From positions 1 through 64,000 of the forward strand of contig CAMKOE010000003.1 of assembly GCA_946414395.1 (NCBI GenBank): a stretch of DNA of 64,000 nt, written 5' to 3'. The notes under the pieces are model-generated. The model ran no database searches and was not told the DNA's origin. It saw only the letters and a program-made list of their open reading frames with translations. Shown here piece by piece: positions 9,272 to 16,752 of the stretch; the stretch's first letter is position 1; each line of letters begins with the position of its first letter. Origin of the DNA: an uncultured Porphyromonadaceae bacterium. GTDB lineage: Bacteria > Bacteroidota > Bacteroidia > Bacteroidales > Muribaculaceae. The translations under genes were made by a program, and so were the position numbers.

Positions 9272-9313
9272 TTTCATGCCCACCTGAATATATTAGCGGC
9301 TTGGCGTGAGTTC

Positions 9314-9327
9314 AGGTCGCTGAATAG
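9314..9327 (-). repeat. dispersed 14-mer CTATTCAGCGACCT, copy 1
   Basis: The reverse complement here is identical to 41850-41863, and a variant (CTATTCTGCGACTT) is at 16384. All are intergenic. It may be a remnant of a larger dispersed repeat. Confidence 0.4.
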
Positions 9328-9366
9328 ATGCTGCCAGAAGAAAAATTCTTAAAATATGTTAAATAA

Positions 9367-9399
9367 TTTGGTGGATTCAAATCTATTGTTATACCTTTG
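9367..9399 (+). promoter_or_regulatory. promoter of the ABC-GntR operon
   Basis: TTTG (9367-9370), a 21-bp spacer, TACCTTTG (9392-9399). The GntR-type operator begins 2 bp downstream, so bound repressor would cover the transcription start. Confidence 0.75.
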
Positions 9400-9400
9400 C

Positions 9401-9424
9401 AGTGTACTAGTTAAGTAGTACACT
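9401..9424 (+). promoter_or_regulatory. GntR/YtrA-type operator
   Basis: Perfect inverted repeat AGTGTACTA-N6-TAGTACACT (9-bp arms). It lies between the -7 box and the first gene of an operon that encodes a GntR repressor at 11186. YtrA-subfamily operators have the same GTGTA...TACAC form, so autorepression is a well-supported inference. Confidence 0.8.
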
Positions 9425-9464
9425 AGATAAGCATTTTATTAACCCGCTAAAATATCTGTCTATT

Positions 9465-10307
9465 ATGTTTAATTTCAATCAAATCAGTTTTGGCTACAAC
9501 AAGCGCACTGGAAATCTATTTCAGGATTTCTCGCTTGAATTGAATGCCGGTAACGTGTATGGCCTGCTGGGCAAGAACGGAGCCGGCAAGTCCACGCTCA
9601 TCTACCTGATGACGGGCCTGCTCACGCCTCAGGAGGGTGAGGTCACCATGGACGGCGTGAACGTGCGCCGCCGCCTGCCCCAGACGATGAGCGACATCTT
9701 CCTGGTTCCCGAGGAGTTTGAGTTGCCTCGCCTGAGCATCAAGCAGTATGTGAGCATCAACTCCCCGTTTTACCCTCGCTTCAGCATGGAAGACATGCAG
9801 CGTTACCTGGACATCTTTGAGATGGGCAGTGACATGGATCTGAAACTCCATTCACTGTCAATGGGCCAGAAGAAGAAAGTGTTCATGGCATTTGCCTTTG
9901 CCACCAACACCCGCGCCCTGATCATGGACGAGCCGACCAACGGCCTGGACATTCCCAGCAAAAGCCAATTCCGCAAACTCGTCACCACCGGCATGAACGA
10001 TGACAAACTGATGCTCATCTCGACCCATCAGGTGCGCGATATCAGTGACATTCTGGATCATGTGACCATCATCGACCAGAGCCGTGTGCTGCTCAACACC
10101 AGTTTTGCCGATGTGATGAGCAAGATTGCCTTCCGTCCGCTGAAAGAAGGCGACCAGCCGCTGTTCGTACTACAAAGCCCCTTCGGCCCGCTTGGCGCAA
10201 TCCGTGCCCAAGAAGGCGAAGAGACCAAAGTTGACCTGGAGATGCTGTTCAACGCCGCACTCCAGAACCCCGAGGCTATCAACCAATTATTCACCACCCA
10301 AAAATGA
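9465..10307 (+). CDS. ABC transporter ATP-binding protein
   Basis: This is the ATPase subunit of an ABC-2 type exporter. Walker A GLLGKNGAGKST (residues 34-44), signature LSMGQKKKV (131-139, with Met in the usual Gly position), Walker B ALIMDEPTNGLD (151-162) and switch His in STHQ (186-189) are all present. The 280-aa length is normal for drug or peptide exporters of the YtrB/BcrA kind. The permease ORF overlaps it by 4 nt (ATGA), and the GntR regulator follows, the typical ytrA-ytrB arrangement although here the regulator comes last. The substrate is not evident; antibiotic or lipid stress response is a family-based guess. Confidence 0.9.
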   Translation: MFNFNQISFGYNKRTGNLFQDFSLELNAGNVYGLLGKNGAGKSTLIYLMTGLLTPQEGEVTMDGVNVRRRLPQTMSDIFLVPEEFELPRLSIKQYVSINSPFYPRFSMEDMQRYLDIFEMGSDMDLKLHSLSMGQKKKVFMAFAFATNTRALIMDEPTNGLDIPSKSQFRKLVTTGMNDDKLMLISTHQVRDISDILDHVTIIDQSRVLLNTSFADVMSKIAFRPLKEGDQPLFVLQSPFGPLGAIRAQEGEETKVDLEMLFNAALQNPEAINQLFTTQK

Positions 10308-11161
10308 ACACCACTATGAATACCTCAGTTAATCAAACATTCGACTGGAGCCGTTTCACGGCCGCCTTGCGCAAAGAAGTCATAGAGAACAAGCGCGCTT
10401 TACTGTTCACCGTCATCTGCATCTATGGCGTGCTCACACTGTTGATGATTCTTGGTAATCTGGTGACTGGCCTGAGTCCCGAATCTGCCATCGCAGCACT
10501 GGACGGCAAAATGCCTCAAGTATTCGTTGGCTCCATCTTCTCGCTGGCAGTTTGTGTTTCGGCATCAATGGCATTCAAGAACCTGACCACAAAGGCTGGC
10601 CGCACAACCATGATGACCTCGCCCTCGTCGACTCTGGAGAAGTTCCTGCTCAACATCCTGATCTATATAGTGGGAGTTTTTGTGGTGTACTTTGTTTGTG
10701 CCCAGTTGGCCGACCTTACCCGCATCGCCGCATTGTGGCTCTTCAGGAGCGAGGATTTCATTGTTCCTGGTCCCATCAATTTCCTGACCTGTTATTCGGA
10801 TATGAACAGCCATTACCCTGAATGGGCTGAAAATAGATTCGGTTGGTGTGTTTTCCTAGGCTTGATTTCCAATGCAGGATTGTATCTGCTGGGCAGTGTC
10901 ATCTGGCCCCGTCTGTCACTGCTCAAGACATTTGCCGCTGTCTATGCGATCGAGTTCACCCTGTTCATCATCGCAGCGCCCCTGTTCTACTTCTTCGGTG
11001 ACGGGGAGGCTTTGGCCGAGTGGTTTATCGGCTTCATCACGGGTGGCAAGTTCTCAATCAGCATGATTTGCATCACGGCCATCCAGGCGGTACTGTACTT
11101 CTCGCTCGCCTGGTACCTGTTCAAGCGCAAAGACGTCATTTCAATCAAGTGGTGGAAGTAA
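10304..11161 (+). CDS. ABC-2 type permease subunit
   Basis: A 285-aa integral membrane protein with about six hydrophobic segments: ALLFTVICIYGVLTLLMIL (about 34-52), VFVGSIFSLAVCVS, FLLNILIYIVGVFVVYFVC, GLISNAGLYLLGSVIW, FTLFIIAAPLFYFF and ICITAIQAVLYFSLAWYLF. The start overlaps the ATPase stop (ATGA), indicating translational coupling. It forms the channel of the exporter. No specific family or substrate can be read from it. Confidence 0.85.
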   Translation: MNTTMNTSVNQTFDWSRFTAALRKEVIENKRALLFTVICIYGVLTLLMILGNLVTGLSPESAIAALDGKMPQVFVGSIFSLAVCVSASMAFKNLTTKAGRTTMMTSPSSTLEKFLLNILIYIVGVFVVYFVCAQLADLTRIAALWLFRSEDFIVPGPINFLTCYSDMNSHYPEWAENRFGWCVFLGLISNAGLYLLGSVIWPRLSLLKTFAAVYAIEFTLFIIAAPLFYFFGDGEALAEWFIGFITGGKFSISMICITAIQAVLYFSLAWYLFKRKDVISIKWWK

Positions 11162-11185
11162 CACATTATAAAACAGAATAGAATC

Positions 11186-11548
11186 ATGAATTTCAAGGAT
11201 AATAAAGCGATTTATCTGCAGATTGCAGACCGCATTGGTGATCAGATTCTCGCGGGGTCACTGCCCCCCGACGGCAAGGTGCCCAGCGTGCGTGAACTCG
11301 CCGCCGAGATTGAGGTCAACGCCAACACCGTAGCGCGCACCTACGACCACCTGCAGCACATCGGCGTCATCTATACCAAGCGAGGACTTGGATACTTCGT
11401 CAGCCCTGACGCCAGGGATACCATCGTCAGCCGCCGCCGCGAGCAACTGATGCAGGGCGAGATGGACTACTACCTGGGCCAACTCAAGGCCGTGGGTATC
11501 ACCCCCAGCGAACTCCATCAGATCTACAGCGATTACCTCGCCAAGTAA
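11186..11548 (+). CDS. GntR-family (YtrA subfamily) transcriptional repressor
   Basis: A 120-aa regulator. It has the winged-helix domain of GntR proteins at residues 8-75 (IYLQIADRIGDQILAGSLPPDGKVPSVRELA, then VNANTVARTYDHLQ and RGLGYFV), and only a short helical tail of about 45 aa for dimerisation, which defines the YtrA subfamily. It lies 24 bp after the permease in the same operon. It very likely represses its own operon by binding the 24-bp palindrome at 9401. The inducer is unknown. Confidence 0.92.
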   Translation: MNFKDNKAIYLQIADRIGDQILAGSLPPDGKVPSVRELAAEIEVNANTVARTYDHLQHIGVIYTKRGLGYFVSPDARDTIVSRRREQLMQGEMDYYLGQLKAVGITPSELHQIYSDYLAK

Positions 11549-11549
11549 T

Positions 11550-11670
11550 CATCCGCCCTCAAGCCGAATAGCCAACTGATTATAATAGCCTACGAATTAA
11601 TCGAATGAAACGAATTTCTGAAAATCATGAGGGCGGATGCCAATTCGATGAATTCGGTTAATTCGTAGGC
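11550..11670 (+). repeat. two interleaved inverted repeats in the gap before the first microprotein
   Basis: Pair A: CATCCGCCCTCA (11550-11561) with its exact complement at 11628-11639. Pair B: GCCTACGAATTAA (11588-11600) with its exact complement at 11658-11670. The order A-B-A'-B' means the two stems cannot nest: they form either alternatives or a pseudoknot. The region covers almost the whole gap between the GntR gene and the first microprotein. Confidence 0.7.
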
Positions 11671-11688
11671 ATTAAAAAATGTAAGATT

Positions 11689-11775
11689 ATGGAACAGCAA
11701 GCACTTGTAGCAACGGCGACTGTGGCCATCATCGCCATTGTCTCGCTCATTACCCGCATTATCATCTCTCATTGA
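11689..11775 (+). CDS. 28-aa membrane microprotein (copy 1)
   Basis: This ORF is too short for the supplied track. ATG 11689 reads MEQQALVATATVAIIAIVSL and ends TRIIISH, a single predicted transmembrane helix with almost no soluble part. A second ORF at 12645 encodes a clearly similar peptide (MKPQAFIASATVIAVAIF...), with about half of residues identical. The leaders also match (AAAAAATGTAAGATTATG versus AAAAAAGCAAGATTATG). Conservation between two copies supports real translation. The lipoprotein start follows 22 bp later. Function is unknown; small partners that modulate an ABC or other membrane complex are one possibility. Confidence 0.6.
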   Translation: MEQQALVATATVAIIAIVSLITRIIISH

Positions 11776-11797
11776 AACCTCTAAAAAAACCGGTACA

Positions 11798-12445
11798 ATG
11801 AAAAAGCAATCATTATACCTCACAATCATGACGCTTGTTGCCGCCATCACGTTGTCATCTTGCAGCAAGCAGCAAGACAAGAGCGAAACTGAGGTTCCCC
11901 TAAAGGTCACTTACACCCTGGACTGCTCAAGGGACCTGCTTAACCTGTGCGACCTTGTTGTCACCTATAAAGGCGACGATGGCGCCAATGCCATCGACAC
12001 CATCACAGCCACACCCGGCGACACGACCGAGGTACAGACGTGGACCACGGTGGTCGAGACTCACCAGATTCCTGTAAAAATCGGCTTCGATTACAACCTT
12101 GTACCGAAGACCGACTCTCTGGTTATCAGCCAGCCCACCGCGACGCTCCATGCCTTATGCACCATCATTGCCGAAAAAATCGGTGTCAGGAAGAGAACAC
12201 CCCTGCCCAGTGAAAAAGTCATCAACAGCAAGTACATCTTCTTTACATCCCACAACATGATGGATGCCAAGGTCCGCAACACCCCCCGCAACCTAGCCAA
12301 CTTCATCAAGAACCATAACGACAGCCTGGCCACCAGCCGCGAGGTGGCCGATGACGTCAGCAACACTTGCTTTGTCGTCAGGAAGCATCCCTATGGCAGC
12401 GGCCTGCTGGTCCAGAAAGCCCGCTGGAACGACAATGCCAAGTGA
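11798..12445 (+). CDS. lipoprotein of unknown function
   Basis: I chose ATG 11798 (MKKQSLYLTIMTLVAAITLSSCSKQ), which places a lipobox (LSSC) with the acylated Cys near residue 22; the track start at 11738 overlaps the microprotein. The 215-aa product has a beta-rich N-terminal half (VPLKVTYTLDCSRDLLNLCDLVVTYKGDDG) and a helical C-terminal half (MMDAKVRNTPRNLANFIKNHNDSLATSREVADDV). I do not recognise the family. It is likely anchored in the envelope and shares the transcript with the microprotein, downstream of the ABC-GntR operon. Confidence 0.75.
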   Translation: MKKQSLYLTIMTLVAAITLSSCSKQQDKSETEVPLKVTYTLDCSRDLLNLCDLVVTYKGDDGANAIDTITATPGDTTEVQTWTTVVETHQIPVKIGFDYNLVPKTDSLVISQPTATLHALCTIIAEKIGVRKRTPLPSEKVINSKYIFFTSHNMMDAKVRNTPRNLANFIKNHNDSLATSREVADDVSNTCFVVRKHPYGSGLLVQKARWNDNAK

Positions 12446-12473
12446 GATCCCAGCCCGTCGTGGGGTGAGAAGT

Positions 12474-12513
12474 TGTCTAAAAAATAGACAGTGTTCTGTC
12501 TAAAATTTAGACA
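12474..12513. promoter_or_regulatory. tandem palindromes TGTCTA-N5-TAGACA
   Basis: Two sites, 12474-12490 and 12497-12513, share the same half sites with identical 5-bp spacing. Centres are 23 bp apart, about two helix turns. The second is perfect over 8 bp per arm (TGTCTAAA-A-TTTAGACA). They lie 26 bp upstream of the -33 region of the 12645 transcript, so they look like paired dimer sites for an unknown regulator. Confidence 0.6.
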
Positions 12514-12538
12514 ATTTCTCATATTGGATGAAAAATAA

Positions 12539-12569
12539 TTGGAGGGAAACTTGCGACAGACTACTTTTG
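12539..12569 (+). promoter_or_regulatory. promoter of the microprotein 2 / hydrolase / S41 operon
   Basis: TTG (12539-12541), a 20-bp spacer, TACTTTTG (12562-12569): near-perfect consensus, 75 bp before the 12645 start and downstream of the tandem palindromes. Confidence 0.7.
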
Positions 12570-12644
12570 CAGTGAAACAAGGAGGCCATCGGCCTCTTGA
12601 AGAATTAATTAAGGAAAAATTAACCACAATAAAAAAGCAAGATT

Positions 12645-12737
12645 ATGAAACCTCAAGCATTTATCGCCTCGGCCACCGTGATTGCTGTCGCCATCTTCAC
12701 CCTGCTGAACATCATCATCACGCATGGCAGCCTGTGA
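12645..12737 (+). CDS. 30-aa membrane microprotein (copy 2)
   Basis: This ORF is absent from the supplied track. ATG 12645 reads MKPQAFIASATVIAVAIFTL and ends LNIIITHGSL, one transmembrane helix. It aligns with the 28-aa product at 11689 (shared Q4, A5, A8, A10-T-V12, A16-I17, L20, the III block and His). It has its own consensus promoter and is the first gene before the 12789 membrane protein, 51 bp away. Role unknown; the pair suggests a duplicated small-protein family near ABC/GntR loci. Confidence 0.6.
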   Translation: MKPQAFIASATVIAVAIFTLLNIIITHGSL

Positions 12738-12788
12738 AGACAGCCGCTCGACAATAACGACATCCAGTAACTCCAATATTTATCTATT

Positions 12789-13196
12789 ATGATTACAGAC
12801 AACAAAACATTGATCCTGGCCCTCAAAATCATGGGAGGAATCATGATGACCGCCACAGTGGGCACGTGGATATGCCTATTTGCCGGCAAAGCGCTGGGAA
12901 CAACCCTTGTCTCAAACGTAGCGTGGACCAGGGCCTGCGGCATCTGTGGTCTGGCACTCTGGGAAATTGGCACCGTCATGAACAAGATGGGGGTGCACGG
13001 CAATGGCATCTCGCGCCGTCGTGGCATGATCAGCACTGCGCTGATGGCACTTGGCGCTATCCTGTCGGCCATCGCCATCCTGGCAGTCTCGTTCAATTGG
13101 CTATTCTGGCTGGCAACGGGACTTTTCTTCATTGGCCTTATCATCGGTCAAGCCGACGATTTCGCATCGTCATCAGCAAGTAATAACAACTCTTGA
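12789..13196 (+). CDS. four-helix membrane protein of unknown function
   Basis: A 135-aa protein with four hydrophobic stretches: LILALKIMGGIMMTATVGTWICLF (8-31), VAWTRACGICGLALWEIGTVM (43-63), ISTALMALGAILSAIAILAVSF (80-101) and WLFWLATGLFFIGLIIG (103-119). The tail is polar and serine-rich. No family motif is recognised. It sits between microprotein 2 and the alpha/beta hydrolase in a tightly spaced operon, so an envelope role linked to these genes is likely. Confidence 0.75.
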   Translation: MITDNKTLILALKIMGGIMMTATVGTWICLFAGKALGTTLVSNVAWTRACGICGLALWEIGTVMNKMGVHGNGISRRRGMISTALMALGAILSAIAILAVSFNWLFWLATGLFFIGLIIGQADDFASSSASNNNS

Positions 13197-13227
13197 CAAT
13201 CAAATAACCCATAAAAACTTAATAGCA

Positions 13228-14610
13228 ATGAAAAAACCAAGTTTTAAATCGATGATTGGCCTTGCCATCATGATGGTGGCAAGCCTCAGCAACGTAACTC
13301 ACGGCCAGGACTTCAACGGCACGTGGGAGGGCACCGTGGAGGCAGGCGTTTATTCACTGACACTGGTGTTCCACATTGAGCAGACCGACCAAGGCGTCAC
13401 CTTCACGTGGGATTCACCCGACCAGGACGCATTCAACTTGCCGGCAACTGCCACCATCACAGGCAACGAACTGGATGTGGACATTCCAGACGCCTATGCC
13501 AAGTACAAGGGTACGTTGGAAGGCAACACGCTGGACGGTGTATTCACCCAAATGGGGACCAACTTTCCCCTGCGCTTGACCCGCAAGGTGGGCAAGGACG
13601 ACAACAACCGTCGTCCCCAGGAAGCCGCCATCGAGGCCGACAACAACAAGCCCTATCATGCCGAGGAGGTGACCTTCACCAACGACGGCATCACCTTTGC
13701 CGGCACACTGACCTTGCCCAACAGCGGCAACCATTTCCCGGCTGTGGTGCTGATTGCCGGATCTGGTCCACATGACCGCAATGAGGAAGTCTTTGGCCAC
13801 AAGCCGTTCCTGCTGCTGGCCGATGCGTTGAGCCGCAACGGATTTGCCGTGCTGCGCTATGACGAGCGTGGCGTGGGTGCCACGGTCGGCGGCAACCCGC
13901 TTGCTCCCACCGAACCGCTGGCTACCGACGCCATGGCTGCCCTGCGATACCTCAAGACCCGTCCCGAGGTGGATGCCACACGCGCGGGCCTGATGGGCCA
14001 CAGCGAGGGCGGCATGATCGCCATCATGAACGCAGCCAAGCACCCTGACGAAGTCCCCTTCATCGTGTCGCTGGCAGGAACTGGCGTTGATGGCGTTGAA
14101 CTGGGCATGCAGCAAGTCAGGCTGATGAATAAAGCCATGGGCAAGGATCCCGATTCAGCAGTTCTGCGATTGAATGAGGAACTGTTCAAGATCATCGCTG
14201 CCGAGAAAGATTCTGTCACGTTGCGCAACAAGATGATTGCCTTTTATCAGAGCCATCCCGAACAACTGGAAGAATTAGGAGACAAGATGACCATCGACCA
14301 ACTTGTGGACATGACACTCATCACGAGTTGCATCTTCCAGTATGACCCCACCGAGAACCTCAAGCGCGTCAAGTGTCCCATGCTCGCCATCAACGGCACG
14401 CTGGATGCCCAAGTGGCCTGTGAGGAGAACCTGGGCGCCATCAAGCGGCTCGTGCCGCACGCCACGGTCAAGCCCTATGAGGGACTGAACCACTTCTTCC
14501 AGACGTGCAGCGGATGGGTGGGCAGCACACAGTATGCCGTCATCCGCGAGACAATGGCGCCCCAGGTGCTGGAGGATATCGTCAACTGGCTGCAAGACGT
14601 CACCCGCTAA
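13228..14610 (+). CDS. exported alpha/beta hydrolase
   Basis: I chose ATG 13228 (MKKPSFKSMIGLAIMMVASLSNVTHGQ), which gives a signal peptide; the track start at 13051 lies inside the previous gene. The 460-aa product has an N-terminal lipocalin-like or DUF3887-like beta domain (FNGTWEGTVEAGVYSLTLVFHI) followed by an alpha/beta hydrolase fold. Visible motifs are an oxyanion-region GSGPHDRNE, the nucleophile elbow GHSEGG (Ser at about 259) and a late catalytic His in GLNHFF (about 420). Similar proteins are annotated as dienelactone hydrolase-like or acyl-CoA thioester hydrolase-like esterases. The substrate is unknown. Its operon partner is the S41-like protease 34 bp downstream. Confidence 0.85.
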   Translation: MKKPSFKSMIGLAIMMVASLSNVTHGQDFNGTWEGTVEAGVYSLTLVFHIEQTDQGVTFTWDSPDQDAFNLPATATITGNELDVDIPDAYAKYKGTLEGNTLDGVFTQMGTNFPLRLTRKVGKDDNNRRPQEAAIEADNNKPYHAEEVTFTNDGITFAGTLTLPNSGNHFPAVVLIAGSGPHDRNEEVFGHKPFLLLADALSRNGFAVLRYDERGVGATVGGNPLAPTEPLATDAMAALRYLKTRPEVDATRAGLMGHSEGGMIAIMNAAKHPDEVPFIVSLAGTGVDGVELGMQQVRLMNKAMGKDPDSAVLRLNEELFKIIAAEKDSVTLRNKMIAFYQSHPEQLEELGDKMTIDQLVDMTLITSCIFQYDPTENLKRVKCPMLAINGTLDAQVACEENLGAIKRLVPHATVKPYEGLNHFFQTCSGWVGSTQYAVIRETMAPQVLEDIVNWLQDVTR

Positions 14611-14644
14611 TCAATGAAAACCATTTAATCATAACTTCCTAGTC

Positions 14645-16285
14645 ATGACAACTCTTAAATCCATCTTTTCCAAGAACTTGTCGGTTCTCACACTGGCACT
14701 GGCGATTGCTGCCAATTGTGCCAATGCCCAAATACCCAACGACTCGATTGTGGCCGACTTTAACGAGTTTGTCAGGCTGCTCGAGGAGACGCACCCCGAT
14801 CCCTACTCCAACTACGGGGGCAGGCCGTTCTTCCGCAAGGCGGCCATGGAGACCCGCTTCGGGCTCGCGATGGACTCGGTGACGACCGCCGATGAACTGG
14901 CAAATCGCATCCGCGAATTCCTTGCCCCGTTGCAGGACGGACACACGGGCGTCCGCAGCCAGCAGGGCCCCGATCACAAGTTTCTGGCTCCCATCATGTT
15001 TGAGGCCATCAATGACGGCATTATCATCTCGCGCCTGCCCGACGAATACAAGGACTACATCGGCAGTCGCCTGCTGGCCATCGAGAATGTGCCTGTCAAG
15101 GAGGTCTGCGACGGTCTGGCCAAGCATTACACTGCCGAGAACGAGATTGGCAAGATGCTCCTGGTGTGCTATCGCGGCATGCAGCCCGTCACACTGCGCA
15201 AGGTGATTCCCAGCGTGGGGGATGAATACATCACCTACCAGGTGGAGACTCCCAAGGGCAAGCGCACGGACCTGAAGTTGCCGCTCATGCCGGTCGAGCA
15301 AGCGCGCCAATGGTATGCCGCCCAGCAGCACACGGTGACCAAGGCCAATTTCCCCGACAAGGACTTGACCTATGACTTCGTGGGCAAGGGCAAGAACACA
15401 ATGTACCTGAAACTGCAGAGCATCATGGCCCGCGACTGCTTTGAGTACATGCAGTCCAACGGATGGAACTATCAGGAACAACTCCAGCGGATGTATAATG
15501 CCCGGGGCGAAGAAATGCCCGCCGACCCCAAGCAGGCCATCGCCCAGATACCATCCTTCAGCGAGGAATTTGAGAAAATGCTCCAGTTGATGAAGCAGAA
15601 CCGCAGCAAGAACCTGATTATCGACCTGCGCGGCAATGACGGTGGCTTCACGCCCATCACCCTGCCCACGCTGTACCAGATGTGGGGTGACAGGTATATT
15701 AAGGAAATGGGCGGTTTTGAGACCGAGTTCTACACGATGATCTCACCGCTGCTGGCAAAGAAATACAATGCAAGCCTGGAAGATATCAACCGGGAGTCTC
15801 CCGTGCCCATCCTCTATGGTGACTACCAGTACTCAAACAAGCGACAGGAAGTGCCCGAGGTTACCGAGCAGTACCGCAACAGGGTCATCAGCCAGATGAT
15901 GAGCAGCGTCAAGGACAAACTCATGGCGCAGAACGGCCAGCCCGTCTATACGCCCGAGCATGTGTATGTGCTGACCGACCCAGGCACCTTCAGTGCAGCC
16001 TTCCATTACGCGTTCTACCTGTCCAAGATGGGTGCCACCATCGTGGGCGTCACCTGCAGCCAGGCTCCCAACACATACATGGAAATGACACCGTTTGAAC
16101 TGCCACGCACTGGGCTGAAAGGCTCCATCTCCAACTCGCTGCAGTTGTTCCTGCCGGTGGATGACCCAAGGGCCCACGATTTCACGCCCGACCTGATGCC
16201 CACCTATGAGGACTACAAGCGCTACAACTTTGACGACAACACCATCCCCATGTACCTGATGGACGTCATCGATGGCAAGCGATAG
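14645..16285 (+). CDS. exported S41-family peptidase-like protein
   Basis: A 546-aa protein with a signal peptide (LSVLTLALAIAANCANAQ). The S41 core is visible as NLIIDLRGNDGGF (about 320) and DPGTFSAAFHYAFYL (about 440), where the Ser of TFSA is the likely nucleophile. An N-terminal helical region (FVRLLEETHPDPYSNYGG) is typical of the tricorn/IRBP-like branch of S41. No clear PDZ domain is seen, unlike the CtpA-like protein at 240. It is the last gene of the operon from 12645 and is followed by a strong terminator. It likely acts in the periplasm on unknown peptides. Confidence 0.85.
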   Translation: MTTLKSIFSKNLSVLTLALAIAANCANAQIPNDSIVADFNEFVRLLEETHPDPYSNYGGRPFFRKAAMETRFGLAMDSVTTADELANRIREFLAPLQDGHTGVRSQQGPDHKFLAPIMFEAINDGIIISRLPDEYKDYIGSRLLAIENVPVKEVCDGLAKHYTAENEIGKMLLVCYRGMQPVTLRKVIPSVGDEYITYQVETPKGKRTDLKLPLMPVEQARQWYAAQQHTVTKANFPDKDLTYDFVGKGKNTMYLKLQSIMARDCFEYMQSNGWNYQEQLQRMYNARGEEMPADPKQAIAQIPSFSEEFEKMLQLMKQNRSKNLIIDLRGNDGGFTPITLPTLYQMWGDRYIKEMGGFETEFYTMISPLLAKKYNASLEDINRESPVPILYGDYQYSNKRQEVPEVTEQYRNRVISQMMSSVKDKLMAQNGQPVYTPEHVYVLTDPGTFSAAFHYAFYLSKMGATIVGVTCSQAPNTYMEMTPFELPRTGLKGSISNSLQLFLPVDDPRAHDFTPDLMPTYEDYKRYNFDDNTIPMYLMDVIDGKR

Positions 16286-16311
16286 ATCGCGGCAACCGGG
16301 GCCACGACATC

Positions 16312-16350
16312 ATCGGGAGCGAGAGTACTGGCAATCTTATCGCTCCCGAT
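16312..16350 (+). terminator. terminator of the hydrolase/S41 operon
   Basis: Perfect 11-bp stem ATCGGGAGCGA/TCGCTCCCGAT, then TGTTTT, 27 bp after the stop. Confidence 0.85.
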
Positions 16351-16363
16351 TGTTTTATGGGGA

Positions 16364-16566
16364 ACGATATAGCAGTTGGGTATCTATTCTGCGACTTTGC
16401 GTGATTTGCAGTCAAGGCGTTTTGGGAGAATAGCGACGAAATGGGCCCTAAAAGTTTTTTTAATGCTCATTTCGCTAATGAAAACGTATTTCACGAAAAA
16501 TATTAAAACTAATTGGTGAAATTCGCATTAGCCCCGCAGGGTTCAAGCCAACATCTATTTCATTAT
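16364..16566. repeat. MITE-like intergenic repeat, copy A (interrupted)
   Basis: Shares long blocks with 45447-45599: GATATAGCAGTTGG at the left, GGCCCTAAAAGTT, TTAATGCTC, TTTCGCTAA, AAAACGTATTTCAC, ATTAGCCCCGCAGGGTTC and GCCAACATCTAT at the right. The termini are imperfect inverted repeats. Relative to copy B this one has about 60 bp inserted just inside the left end, including CTATTCTGCGACTTTGCGTG, itself related to another dispersed repeat. No ORF is present. Confidence 0.7.
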
Positions 16567-16752
16567 CTTATTTTTTCTCTCACATGGGACCATTACATGA
16601 TGAAAAAATGTGTTTTTTCGGTCAAAACACCTTGAAATTGTGCAAAAATTGTATTTTTGCGTAGTTTTTGCGACATGGGATGCGTCAAATGAATAGAAAT
16701 CAATAAAACAACAATACAATATACTTTTTATCACCATTAAATCTTGAAGATT
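16567..16752 (+). promoter_or_regulatory. leader and probable promoter of the M16 protease gene
   Basis: AT-rich region with a -7 match TATTTTTG (16652-16659) and a second near match at 16662. The -33 box is poor. This would give a leader of about 85 nt before ATG 16753. No other structure is visible. Confidence 0.45.
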
